Below, in pieces: positions 1 to 10,487 of a stretch of DNA of 29,824 nucleotides. The DNA is taken from NCBI GenBank assembly GCA_009746045.1, contig RPFO01000097.1, positions 378,501-408,324 on the forward strand, read 5' to 3'. Positions within the stretch are counted from its first letter, which is position 1; every line of letters begins with the position of its first letter. The notes beneath the pieces were generated by a model. The model had not been told where the DNA came from and did no database searches. It was given only the letters and a program-made list of their open reading frames with translations. This stretch comes from Mesostigma viride (Eukaryota > Streptophyta > Mesostigmatophyceae > Mesostigmatales > Mesostigmataceae). A program made the position numbers and the translations under genes.

Positions 1-472
1 AGCATTTGTCACTAAATAGGGCTCCGAATGCCCTAGAACTTTGTACAAGGTCAGAACAACTCGTATTCGTCACCCTTGCAAAGTTACAGCATAATCTGAT
101 ATCAATTATTGTTGCTATGCAAGTGCAAGTGGTTTAGGTGGCCAGTTTTGGCCTTGGATCTGGAGTTAACTTAAGCAGGGAATACCACGTAAACTTAACA
201 TTTTGACTCAACTACTCCACCACTAGCCAGACACATCCCGGGGAGTCGTGGGATCCAATCCTAGGTCAATCCAACCATAAACTTGCCATGGGCCAGAATT
301 TATGTAAAAAAAAGGCCATTTCAAGGTGTTGTGATCGACGCACACCAGTATCCCGCCACTTGTCACGCCAGCCGGCAGTACCCAGAATCCTAGTCTGTAC
401 CTCAGTACCGGACCAGTGCTGCACAGCCAAAGTCTAGGGCGTAACCGGAGTCCACCACCTCCGCCGTCGCAG
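1..472. other. no gene recognised
   Basis: I see no supported coding exon, RNA gene or repeat here. Short open frames lack splice context and recognisable motifs. Confidence 0.5.
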
Positions 473-570
473 CACAGCTCCAGCAGCAGACGCTCGACCT
501 CCGCGAGGAGGCCTCGAGCTCGCCAAGCGCAGCCTCAACGTCATCGTCAAGCACTTCGACATGGAGGAAG
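473..570 (+). pseudogene. possible exon remnant
   Basis: A stretch bounded by CAG on the left and a GTGAGA donor-like site on the right reads as coiled-coil-like protein in two adjoining frames: QLQQQTLDLREEA in one, then ELAKRSLNVIVKHFDMEE in another. A one-base shift near position 513 separates them. This would fit a decayed exon or a local sequence error. The family is not recognised, and coincidental open reading cannot be excluded. Confidence 0.2.
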
Positions 571-2024
571 GTGAGAAGCAAATCACCTAGCCAGCCACCT
601 GCCCAACTCACGCATGAAGTCAACGTTAGCCATGCATGGCCTCACGTTGCATCACTTGCATTGCATGGGTAGTTTGCATGAGGCAGCTTCCATCTCGTTG
701 TCAGCAACTGAAAAGGCTCTTTCTTTACTTTAATGAATGAGCAACAACGTTGGAAACGTTATCCTATCCCTCTTTAAAACAGTCTTTAAATCAGAAAGAC
801 GAGGGCAAATATCTGGACAAGGTGGCAATAACCACTGCAAAATGCACTTGAGAACGTCTTATTAATCCAGCTCTCTACCCTTTGAGAAGCTGCCTTGCGT
901 TAGCAGCGATCCTGGGCCCTCTAGCTCGCTCACCTCGCTTAATCTGCGCTTCTTTATGGCTGCCGGGAGATGCGGAGCTTGAACCCAGCGTGTCGTGGCG
1001 AGGTCCTCTGCCCGGCCCATCACACCTCGAAACCGCATGCCGACTAATTAAAAACGATGCCCCCCTTTGCCTTTTGTATCGGGCGTCAAAAGAACGATAA
1101 ACTCGCTTGGAAAACCCTGTCGCAAAGAGCTTTCTACAGGCATTATAAGCAATTTTCGCAGTTTTTACCGCACTTATTGCACAGCCGGGAGACCATTAGG
1201 GACCTTTGCGCGGAATCTCGTGCACGCCATATGTCCTGCTGGCTTATTGCCGCAGGCTGGCAGTATAGGAAGGTCGGGCATAGCCTAAAGAGGTAATTAT
1301 CTGACGATAAAGATATGCATTGCATGACGCAAGAAACAGACGGATTTCGCACCCCCCAGTTTATTCACGCAAATGCCGGAAAATTAAAAGCGAAACTCAA
1401 AAAACGAAAACACTAACCTCTTCGGGAATATTATAACGAACAAGCTGAGCTATCGTGCCGGGTTTTTCGTTTCCTCCCGTATCCAGGACCGTGAGACACG
1501 TACCACCGAGAAATCTGGATTTCGCGAAAAAAATTGTGCGCTGCAAAAAAAATATTTGTCCCGCTCAATGCCCTCGTCGCAATCACAGCGCATATCATTC
1601 CAAACTTATTCCATGGATTAATCGTGATGTAAGCTTCGTTTTGACACCTCAGGCGGCTGAAATGACGCAGGTTTCAGAACGCTAGCTGATGCTCGACCGC
1701 CATGGGTGTTTTCGTCGTTTTCGTCTCTCGCGGCGCGGGAAAAATCTAGATCTCGGACGAAATCCGGACAATAATTTATGTCAAAATTTGGCGGGTTCGC
1801 GGTGTTGTGGATTGGTCGGTACTCGGCTGGTGTGTTCTAACGGAGATGTGGTCTGACTGGTGCGTGCTAGATGCGTTCCCAGGCTTGCGCCGGTGCCTAG
1901 CGCCGTAGGCTAGCCTAGCCGCCTGACAGACGATGATGATAAAAAAGCCAGCATTGTGTTGCGGCGGCCCAACCGGTTGTTGCTGCTATGTTGGCAATGC
2001 ATGGCTATGGTTGCGCTGGTAAAT
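571..2024. other. intergenic, no gene recognised
   Basis: Mixed-composition DNA with scattered short open frames and no motif, tandem array or splice-supported exon that I can defend. Confidence 0.45.
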
Positions 2025-2026
2025 TA

Positions 2027-2515
2027 CACCCTCCGCATTGTTAATTTTAATTATAATTGTTAATTATTTTAGTTTGCCATGCACCTGAAAGTGCTAAATA
2101 AAACAAGAAAATTGTAAATATTTAATTCCCGAGTGTACTTCCCTTTCGTTTTTCCAGCTACCAAACAAACAAAGATAGTGTAAATAAATATTCTTTGACT
2201 GCCAAAAGCGCTTCTTTCGCGATGAAAAACAAAGAACTATTAAATCTTTGGCTGACAAATGTGCTCTTACTGGCAGTAACAGCGGTGCTGCCGGCTGGGT
2301 TATACCAAATAAACTTTTTTACCACCCCTAAGTTCCTAGTGAAAGAGTTATTAATTAAATTGCGCAGCCAGTTCAACGGTTGTTCGGTAACCAAACAAAC
2401 AAACTAATAACTAATTAATTGGACGGGTCGACTTCTTCTTCTGGACAACCAATAAAACGAAATTATCTAATTCCGAAGGGCCTTTCGACTGAACCGATTA
2501 ACAATGCGGAGGGTG
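2027..2515. mobile_element. MITE, Tc1/mariner-like (TA target)
   Basis: A 489-bp element with perfect terminal inverted repeats: CACCCTCCGCATTGTTAAT at 2027-2045 and its exact reverse complement ending at 2515. TA dinucleotides flank both ends (2025-2026 and 2516-2517), the target duplication expected of Tc1/mariner-type elements. The interior is AT-rich and has a direct repeat of CCAAACAAACAAA near both sides (about 2160 and 2391). It encodes no transposase, so it would be non-autonomous. The superfamily rests only on the TA and is an inference. Confidence 0.8.
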
Positions 2516-2567
2516 TAAGCTGGGGGCTTGGCTCTGAGTTTGTAACCTGATTACCATAAATTATCAT

Positions 2568-2943
2568 TTAATAAAATTCGAACTCAATTTTAACACCGCC
2601 TGCCAGGGCGGCCTGGCGGGCGGCGGCGGCTGGTGGCGAGGGCGGGGGCGGCGCAGCCGTCCGCAAGACGTCTGCACTCTGCAGTGGCCGCAGCCCAGGT
2701 GCGGAGCCGCTTGGCTGGTGCCTCGCCGTACGGTACGTCATGGCGGTGGGGTCGGCCGATCGAGGCCGTCCGGCCGGCGGGTGCCCAAGGCGCTTGTACC
2801 AGAACCAGGCCCCCTTGCCGTCGTTCTTCTGCTGGCAGGTGCGCAGGTCCTTGACCATCTGCTGGGCGTCGACCTTCTCGGCTTGCTCGTATAGGCGACC
2901 GAATGGAAGCATGTGTGCTTTCTGGTGCACCTCTATCAGCACT
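2568..2943 (-). CDS. terminal exon of unrecognised gene
   Basis: An open frame begins after a good acceptor (..TTAACCAG) and runs to a stop at 2568. The first 60 or so residues look like ordinary protein (HQKAHMLPFGRLYEQAEKVD, then WFWYKRLGHPP). The tail is rich in proline, serine and alanine. An ATTAAA hexamer lies just past the stop. The frame extends upstream to 3113, but the acceptor and the composition change favour an exon start at 2943 in phase 2. Upstream exons were not found; three LINE tails lie on that side, possibly in its intron. No domain recognised, function unknown. Confidence 0.45.
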
Positions 2944-3283
2944 CTGGTTAAGTAAGCAAGTACTTGCGTCAGTTGCGTGTCATGCGCATGGGCATGCCAC
3001 GGAGCCACTATGCTAATCTCATTAGAAAAAATAATTACACGAAAGTTACAAATATCGTCTTCATCATGGGCACCCAACCTTGTAGTCACTCGAGGATCAT
3101 TTATAATCCTCATCTGAGCTGTCCTCTGCTGTAATGGAAGACGAGGCAGCAGTGACTAGTGAGCGGCTATCCTCTGACAGGGGCAATAACTTCCACCTGA
3201 TGCATGAGGACTTCTACCGTGCAATTCTACCAATATTTACGATGACAATTTATGAGATGTCACCTTCACATCTCAGTAAAAAC

Positions 3284-3820
3284 ATTAATTAATTAGACTC
3301 ACGAGTGCTCCCGTTGGGGAGTCACGGAGCATTAACCCCGATGGATGGATGGATGGGTGCAAACATTCCTACCGGTCTAAACTATCTACATTGGCTACAT
3401 ACTACATCTATCTAACAGCATTCTAACTACAACATCTATCTAGGCAGCCGCACGCTGCCCTAGGGGGAGCTATCTGGCATGCCTCCCGCGGGATTGCACA
3501 CGCGGGCGCTTCCCCACTGGGAGGGGCTCGTTGTCCTCTATGACCTGGGCCCACTTGGCCTTGTCCATCATCTTCTTCCAAATCACGGAGAGGCCGAGGC
3601 CCCCCATGTCCTCTACTAGCTGTTCTTTGAAGGTGCGGGCCTTGCGGCGTCTAACATCACTGGGCCCAGCCCACGTCAGGAGGTGCCGGCGAGGCTGGGC
3701 TGGTCGCAGTCCTGCGGGGGGGCCACGTGAGGTGTCTACCTGGTTGGTGCGAGCTAGGTACCCTACTAGCTGCAGTAAAAACATACCTGCGCCCTCCTTA
3801 CTACTTGCGCGCTTGCACAC
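3284..3820 (-). mobile_element. LINE 3' end, copy 1 (ORF tail and 3' UTR)
   Basis: The frame 3820-3470 ends in a peptide typical of the C-terminal tail of LINE reverse-transcriptase proteins: HLLTWAGP, then a basic/hydrophobic segment, then IWKKMMDKAKWAQVIEDNEP and a basic end. It matches the tail of copy 3 at 4347-4703 in the same order. The 3' UTR (3469-3284) holds a GATG run, a small hairpin with stem CTCCC/GGGAG, and a terminal TAAT repeat. No reverse-transcriptase core remains, so this is a 5'-truncated, dead copy. Confidence 0.7.
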
Positions 3821-4086
3821 GCGGCGCCTGTGCTGTGGAGCAAATTACTATTTTCTGATCGTGAATACCAATGTGTGGCGTGCATTTTCATCATCATGCC
3901 CCTGTGCTGCATAGTTGGGAGTGCATGTTTGTAGAGGCGCGCAACTAGCTGCCGGCACGATCAGCTCAGTAGTGTGCACCGGGTGCGGAAGCGTAAGTAC
4001 TACAACTGCTGAGATGTCTTCTCGGGCCTATAAATAATGAATAGTCGAGACAACTATTCAGAAAGTTGGCCACGCGGATTCTGTCC

Positions 4087-4292
4087 TGTAGCATTACGCC
4101 TAGGGCAGTGTGCGGCTGTCTAGATAGATGTTGTAGTTAGAATGCTGTTAGATAGATGTCGTAGGTAGCTGATGCAGATAGATTAGACCGGTAGGACTGT
4201 TTGCACCCATCCATCCATCCATCCATCGGGGTTCATGCTCCGTGACTCCCCAACGGGAGCACGAGTCTAATTAATTAATTAACTAATTAATT
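4087..4292 (+). mobile_element. LINE 3' UTR, copy 2
   Basis: About 200 bp closely match the 3' UTR of copy 1 in the opposite orientation. In the same order it has GGGCAGYGTGCGGCTG, the ATAGATGTTGTAGTTAGAAT block, ACCGGTAGGA, a CATC run, the CTCCC/GGGAG hairpin, and an ATTA-repeat end. The protein tail is missing: a short 5'-truncated insertion. With copy 1 it forms an inverted pair about 650 bp apart. Confidence 0.7.
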
Positions 4293-4308
4293 ACGCCTTA
4301 CTTTCTGC

Positions 4309-4321
4309 ATGACCTGATAAT
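4309..4321. repeat. left copy of 13-bp target-site duplication
   Basis: ATGACCTGATAAT; the identical partner is at 4899-4911, on the other side of LINE copy 3. Confidence 0.6.
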
Positions 4322-4898
4322 AAGTGCGTGAACATGCACTGAAGGCATGCCATGGAGGACCCAACGAGGTACTTTCTTTTCTACGCTGATACTTCACCCG
4401 CGAAGGCAAGTGGCGCGGCTCACTCGCCTAGATATGGAGTCGCATATGCCAACGCACATTTTGACCTGGCCTGGCCCCAAGAACATTCCTAAAAAGGTAG
4501 GGAAACATGCCATGACCTATACCCAGATGTTGCTGGACGACCTAGTGGTCCCAGCCCAGTTTGAGTACCGCATCCACTCTCTCTCCCGTCTTTGGACTGC
4601 CATGCAGGACAAGGAGCGGTGGAAGAAGATTGTCAAGGCACACACGCCCGACCCTGTGGGCAAGCCACCTCCCCCCAAGCGGAGGAGGCGTTTTGATGAG
4701 TAGTGTAGTTAGGCTTTTCTAGATAGAGTTAGGATAGTTCGATCACGCGGCTTCCTCCACCCCATCCATCATGAAATATGTGCTACATGACCTCCCCACG
4801 GAGGCATGTTATAATTTAATTTAATTTTTTTTAATATGCCAACGCGCGCAATCCAGGCTATCCAAGACGACTGTATGCTCGGCCATCATGATGACGGG
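4322..4898 (+). mobile_element. LINE 3' end, copy 3, with 13-bp flanking duplication
   Basis: The frame 4347-4703 ends with a LINE-type tail: ILTWPGP, then RLWTAMQDKERWKKIVKAH, then a basic end. It is homologous to copy 1 but from another subfamily. The 3' UTR has a hairpin with stem CCTCC/GGAGG and a TTTAA-type tail at about 4812-4835. ATGACCTGATAAT occurs at 4309-4321 and 4899-4911 and looks like a target-site duplication from target-primed insertion. Some 60 bp lie between the tail and the right duplication, which could be 3'-transduced DNA. Strongly 5'-truncated. Confidence 0.65.
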
Positions 4899-4911
4899 AT
4901 GACCTGATAAT
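4899..4911. repeat. right copy of 13-bp target-site duplication
   Basis: Identical to 4309-4321. Confidence 0.6.
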
Positions 4912-5009
4912 TAACAATGTGTGTCGGAGGAAGTTTGGAAGTTCCAGACGCGTAAAATGACAAAATAATCAATATTTCAAAAGAAAATTTAAGGAAAATT
5001 TCGGCTAAG

Positions 5010-5014
5010 AAAAA
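5010..5014 (-). terminator. RNA polymerase III T-run
   Basis: The first run of five T on the minus strand after the tRNA-Leu 3' end, about 26 bases downstream. Confidence 0.5.
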
Positions 5015-5040
5015 TGTTGGAGTACTGAAAGCATTTCTCA

Positions 5041-5124
5041 TGCTGATAAGGGGATTCGAACCCCTGCATTCAGTGAATATTGCAACTTGAGTGCAACGCC
5101 TTAGACCACTCGGCCATATCAGCA
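5041..5124 (-). tRNA. tRNA-Leu (CAA anticodon)
   Basis: Read on the minus strand it folds as a full 84-base class II tRNA. The acceptor stem is TGCTGAT/ATCAGCA, followed by a D arm with A box TGGCCGAGTGG. The anticodon stem TTGCA/TGCAA closes a CTCAAGT loop with anticodon CAA. A long variable arm typical of Leu follows, then a T arm with B box GGTTCGAATCC. No CCA is encoded and there is no anticodon-loop intron. The gene decodes UUG and has its own internal RNA polymerase III promoter. Confidence 0.96.
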
Positions 5125-6460
5125 ACAGACGTGGTTTTCCGGCCGACATTACTTAATATATCCAGTACTAACAAGCTATAGCTATGGATATGGCCTGTAC
5201 CTGTGGGTGGCAGAACTTGATTAATTTGTAAATGCTGTTCACGCCTTCAGCAGCGCCTTTCTAACCATGTCAATTTTAACTTTAAAGGTCTTTCTCATTT
5301 CGAATACTTCGCACATGCCATTCTGGAATAGCTGGCATTCCACAGCATGAATATTCTCGATTATATGCTACGTGATTGCCATGTTAATTGACGGCTGTTC
5401 TACGCCTTTGTCAAGACATGGGGAATGGATCGCATGCGTTTTCGATGAAAAAAAAAGTGCACCGCGCATTGTGTGCGTGCACCACGTTGTCGGTTTCCAA
5501 AAGCTCTGTGCCAAGCCCATGGCAATATTGGCGAGCCTAGCAATCCAGAGAGTGTTTCGTGTTCGAGGGCGTAGTAAAGAGGGGCTGCGCCGGGATGAAA
5601 TGATGATCGAATGAACGGCGTTACGGGCATTGCTATTTAAGCGGTCGGGGCAATGCAAACTGGGTGAGCCACGATATCGTTTCTTTTTGTTTCGCCAATT
5701 GGACGCTTGGCCTGAGGTTAGGCACTAGCTATGCCGTCTCCTTCTCGCCTGCCATATCTGCACCTGCGCTGTGTAACCTTACGCTCCTCTCGTCGAATTT
5801 TAGAGCCTAAGACCTGTACCCAGCCGATGCTCTTTTTTCCGCATTTGTTTCGGAATATTTAGGGCACCCCGTACCCCCCTGCTCAGGCCATATCCTGTAT
5901 TTGGGAGTAAGCTCACAACTCGCAAAGAACTCTAAACGCATCTTAATTTTGTTCCGCAGCTCGCTGGCAAAGCGGATGGGGACTTCTGACCGAGTGTGGC
6001 AATCCTGTGTCCTTGTTTGTGCGTTTGCCTGGAAAATAGCGTGCCTGCTACACTGGCAGGCAACCCCAGTTAGCGCTGAAGACAAGCCGATATGCCCCCG
6101 ACGTCCCATGGTACCCTCTCTCCTAGCCTCGCGTAGAACTCCAACACTGGAATGTTGTTACTAGCTACATCTACTCATGCCTGTAACTTGCCGCGCTGGG
6201 ATCGCAATTTTCACCAGTGGGCGCAGAGTTAATATTTATGGGCCATAGTATCGCAATCATAGTAATTCCATCACAGTTAGAAAATAATTTATCACTGGCA
6301 ACATCATCAGCCACTCCACTTTTCGTGTCCTTGTTGTCCAATCATCTGTGCCCCTGACAACACCCAGTGAGAGGCGCGTGCCACGAGGCAAGGCGGAAGC
6401 ATCGGGTGAAGCCGTCCGAAAGGGTGGCCGCGTGGTGGGCCCGCGGCTGCTGCAAGCATT
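5125..6460. other. intergenic, no gene recognised
   Basis: Several short overlapping open frames on both strands, none with recognisable motifs or convincing splice sites. Nothing firm is seen. Confidence 0.45.
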
Positions 6461-6741
6461 AGGTAAATAACATGAACAGGTGGGACCATTTGGTAGATAA
6501 TGTGGAGAGGTGGGAACCATTCGGTAGATAACGTGAACAGGGGGTAAGGGGAATCATGTGAAGGTAAATAAAGTGAAGGTTAATCATGCGATCAGGTGGG
6601 GACCATCATGTAGATAACGTGAATAGGTAGAGACCATTAGCTAAATAAATAATAATGTAAAGTAAACTTAACGTGATTAGGGAGTGACCATCAGGTGGAT
6701 ATCTTGAACAGGGGGATACCAGCAGGTGGATAATCTGAGCA
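6461..6741. repeat. degenerate minisatellite, about 30-40 bp unit
   Basis: Repeated, diverged copies of GGTAGATAACGTGAACAG followed by GTGGGGACCAT. The units differ in length and have many substitutions, so this is an old array. Confidence 0.65.
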
Positions 6742-7056
6742 GCAGGCGGGGAAAGCCATGCAACTTAAGCTCAGGAGCAACAGAGGGAGGCTATTCTTTG
6801 GTGCGCGTATATGCCTCTGGTCTATAGGCGTGCACCCACAAAATGTGCCCCGGCTTAATTTAGATAGGGGCAGCCTCTAGCCCTTGTATTCCATTCCGCT
6901 ATCCTGTCATACATGGTGGATTATGAGCATAGAGAACAGATGCAACTAGAAATAGCTGCACACATAGCAGACTGTTGTTGATCGTTGTCGTAGCGTATTA
7001 AATTTATTTATCTATTTGCCAATCTCCCTTATCTATGGCATGCCGGGGGCCCCCTG

Positions 7057-7743
7057 CTACCTCCCCTCTCCAAATCCGTTCCATGGATCATGGATGAGCC
7101 TTCCTTTGGGGATTTTTGCCCGTTTCTTGAGTGGGCAGTGACCAATAATGCATGAATGGATCGGAGCTCCATGCCACCATTGGCTCTTGCGTGGGTCTGT
7201 TGCGAGGGATGGGGGGTGGGGGGAAATGTCTGGTACAAGCCTCGCACAGCTGTCAACGAGCCCCCTGGATCTGGGGAAAATGTTGTGGTGACTGTTTGGG
7301 GCCCTGAAGATGTAGTGTGGCAGTTGGCAGTAGCGGCCAATGGTGATGCATTGGAGGTCGCGGTCATTGCTTCCCGACGTCCCATAGTGGCAGAACGGGC
7401 ATGCGCGATCCCTGCCAGGGTGGATAGGTGCAGGCTTGCGTGGGACACCCAGCCAGGGTGCACTGATGCCTGGTAGCAGAGTGTGTGCCGGTTCGGGAGC
7501 AGTATGTGTGCTGGGTTTACGACACAAGCGACGGTCGACAACGAACAAGGTCAAAAGTGGGGGAGGCCCAACACTAGTGAGGCGGATCATGGGTAATCCA
7601 GTCATTTGAGGCTCATACATGAGATGGTGAGCACATGGCAGCATTAATCCATTTGTTTTGAGACAGCCAGCGATCGCTTTGATAAAACAAAAAGTGAGTA
7701 AAAGAGTGATCAAAACAGCGTGGATAGCTGCCATTTGGTTCAC
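7057..7743 (-). CDS. doubtful ORF, 228 codons
   Basis: A long open frame whose start is hydrophobic and signal-peptide-like (MAAIHAVLITLLLTFCF). The rest is rich in P, S, H and C with no domain I recognise. Long open frames also exist in another minus frame (7029-7541) and on the plus strand (7156-7476), so openness alone is weak evidence. Recorded because of its length; it may be non-coding. Confidence 0.18.
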   Translation of the reverse strand: MNQMAAIHAVLITLLLTFCFIKAIAGCLKTNGLMLPCAHHLMYEPQMTGLPMIRLTSVGPPPLLTLFVVDRRLCRKPSTHTAPEPAHTLLPGISAPWLGVPRKPAPIHPGRDRACPFCHYGTSGSNDRDLQCITIGRYCQLPHYIFRAPNSHHNIFPRSRGLVDSCARLVPDISPHPPSLATDPRKSQWWHGAPIHSCIIGHCPLKKRAKIPKGRLIHDPWNGFGEGR

Positions 7744-8229
7744 GGTGCTTTGGATAGCGCGGCAGCCTCATAATCCAGCCCATTAGTAGGCTTGTTCCTT
7801 CTATGAACAAAGGTTAGTCAATAAGCCTGTTGACCCTTCAACCGTCCTGACATGGCTCACAGGATAGGCCCTGCCGCTGGGTGCTTTTGTGCAATGTTGG
7901 AGGGTGCTTGAATAGACTTCTCTAATTGGCCAGGTGCCCCCTAGTGGGATCTTGTCATGAAGTATGCCAGGATGTACCTACTTTGCCTGGGTCATGCTAA
8001 CACCACGGCTCCTGGTTCTTGGTTCTTTTGATGGTGTGTGCCTTACTCACTCTCGCAGGCCCCTTGCTCTGATAGCTTCTACAACCCCCCAAAGTGACCC
8101 CTGACCCGTTTTGGTTGCTGCTGGCAGTGTGCTCATCTGCCCAGTTTGCACAGCAGCCTTTTGGCTCGTTAGGTTTTTGGCTCATTGGCCTGTTCCTGCA
8201 AATTCCCTTGGGCTGCCGTCACCAGTTGG

Positions 8230-8277
8230 TGACGTCATCAACCCCGACCGGAGATGTCGCCAGTGGTGGTGACGTCA
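8230..8277. promoter_or_regulatory. two TGACGTCA palindromes, 40 bp apart
   Basis: Perfect 8-bp TGACGTCA (CRE/bZIP-type) sites at 8230-8237 and 8270-8277, each within a GGTGACGTCATC context. They sit 60-110 bp before the first recognised exon of the metallopeptidase gene. If that exon is internal they are intronic. Factor binding is inferred from the known bZIP consensus only. Confidence 0.35.
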
Positions 8278-8336
8278 TCTCATCATCGCTAGTGCATCAT
8301 CATCATTCCTTGCGCTGGTGGCTTGACGTCTGCCAG

Positions 8337-10416
8337 GGGGCACCTACGAGCACCTGAGCACCCGCCACTTCATCGTTCTGTACAAGGCGGACGCTGCATG
8401 GGCGCGCGCGTGCGGGCGCGTGGCCGAGGATGCTTACCGCACCTTTTCCCGCACGTTCCGGTACGCTTCTTCCCCCGTCGTATTCTAGCTGTGTGCTCTT
8501 GTTTGCTACCGCGCCTTCTTCGGCACGTTGCGGCATGCTCTGGTTCTCTGCCTTGTGCTCGAGTCCTCTGCTCTGTTTGCTACCACGCCTTCTCCCGCAC
8601 ATTCTGGCATGCCCTGGCTGGCTGCATGGTTACGGGGTTATCAATAAGCACCATCTTTTTAGTCCATGCTTCGCCAGATACGATCTCATGGTCTCGTCCA
8701 TCTGACACAAGTGCTTGATTCAACAAGTATTCGGCACTGCTGGCTCTTAGTTTGTTCCCTGACATCGTACTTCATGGTAATGAGTGTTGTTATACTATTA
8801 GTAATAAGTTTACGCTGTTTTACCCACTAATGCCTCCCAGGTTCTCGGTTTGCCGTTTCGTGCTGAATTTCTGGTCAATCCCCCTTGGCCCTTTCCCCTA
8901 CCAAGTCCATGACGCTTCGTAGCGTGTTCACGGTTTGTAATTATGTTCGCACTTCTCGCCACCCCTCATGTCCTCGATGCGGTTTTGATTCGAAGTGCCA
9001 CGGGGATGGGCCCCACGCCGCCACCTGGCAAGCTGGTGTGCATCCTCTTCGGCTCGCGCGCCGAATTCGACCACTACGTGCGCTGCGTGGGTGCGGACGC
9101 CGGCGCGGGCGACGGCCACTACTCGGTGGAGAGCAACCGCACGGTGTTCCTTCGGGAGGGCGCCATGGGGCAGACGAGGTTGAAGCTGCCGAGGGCAGAG
9201 CAGCAGAGGCAGCAAGCATTAGGGCAGGAGCAGCAGCAGGAGTGGAAGCCGCCGCCGCCACCACCAGTTGCTCTGCAGCTCATAACAGGGCAGCAGCCGC
9301 CGCCGCCGCCGCCGGAATTACCGCAGCGGCCACAAGGACTAGGGAGGCAGCAGGAGCAGCAGCCCGTGGATGGGCAAGAATGTAGTACGGCAACAAAGAC
9401 TCAGCTTAGGGAACGAGGGGAGGAGGCTGCAAATGCAGATGCAAGTAATAAAACAGGAGCACCCTGGGAGGAGGAGGATGGGAAAAGAAAAGACATCCAG
9501 GGCGATGTGTGTGGCCAAGCAGTCGCCTCGCCAACCGGTTGTTCTGATGGCTATGGCGGCGCGGTTTATGGCGAATGCCAGGGTGACAGCGGGCGTACTT
9601 GTGGGGAGGATGGCGCGGTAACAAGCGGCGGGCCGGTGAGCCATGATGTGGATGGCCGAGCGACCGCCGCTGCGATGATCTCACAACCAGATGGTGGCAC
9701 ACATCTTCAGGGTACGAATCTTCAGGACACCATCGCTCAGGGCACAAGTCGTCTTCAGGGCAGCAGTTCTGACGGCACAAGTCTTCAGGGTACAAGCAAC
9801 CTTGAAGCTAGAGAAGCAGAAGCAGGCGGGAATGCCAGAGTAATGGCCCCAGAGGATGGCACACAGGGTGGCTGGGCGTGCTGGCTGTTGCGTTCCCAGA
9901 AGGGAGGGAACCGGCAGGGAGCCCAGGTGGGCAATGTCGGCCCGTCTGGACGCCCGCGTGAGAATGGAAGGGTGGATGGGGACAGGGATGGGGATGGGCA
10001 CGCGGGTGGCGATACCTCTGATTTTAAGGGAGGGCCTTCTTCAACAAAGGACGCTGTACGAGGTCAAGGGGTTAGGTCCCCAGGATTTAAGGGAGTGCCT
10101 TCTGCAGTGATGCACAGAGCACCTGGTGCAGAAATATACTCTCCAGGATTGGTGGGGGGCCCTTGTGCGATAACGAACAAAGCGTCCAGTCGGACGGGTT
10201 GTTCCTTCTGGGCGTGTTATGGCCATCGTGACCGGGAGGCGCAGGAGGATCACGATACAAGTAGCGACATCGCGGGCTGCTCACCGATGACGGATGCGGA
10301 CCGCTGTAGCATCACGCATGAGATCATCCATCAGCTGGCGTTCAACACGGGTGGGTGCGCCCGCTAGCGCTTGGCAAGGGTGGCGGTAGCAGTAGAAGCG
10401 GTAGGGACACCCACAC

Positions 10417-10487
<71 letters not shown>

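Larger units (their letters stand above)
6742..8336. other. upstream region of the metallopeptidase gene
   Basis: The missing N-terminal exon(s) of the gene beginning at 8337 probably lie here or further left, but I cannot place one. Long open frames at 7057-7743 overlap in three frames, which suggests base composition rather than coding. Confidence 0.4.

Noticed and set aside
4886-5149. Minus-strand ORF with WPSGLRRCTQ and RGSNPL
   Set aside because: It is the translation of the tRNA-Leu gene.
8303-8765. Several 60-130 codon frames on both strands
   Set aside because: They overlap peptidase exon 1 and its intronic copies in the wrong frames.
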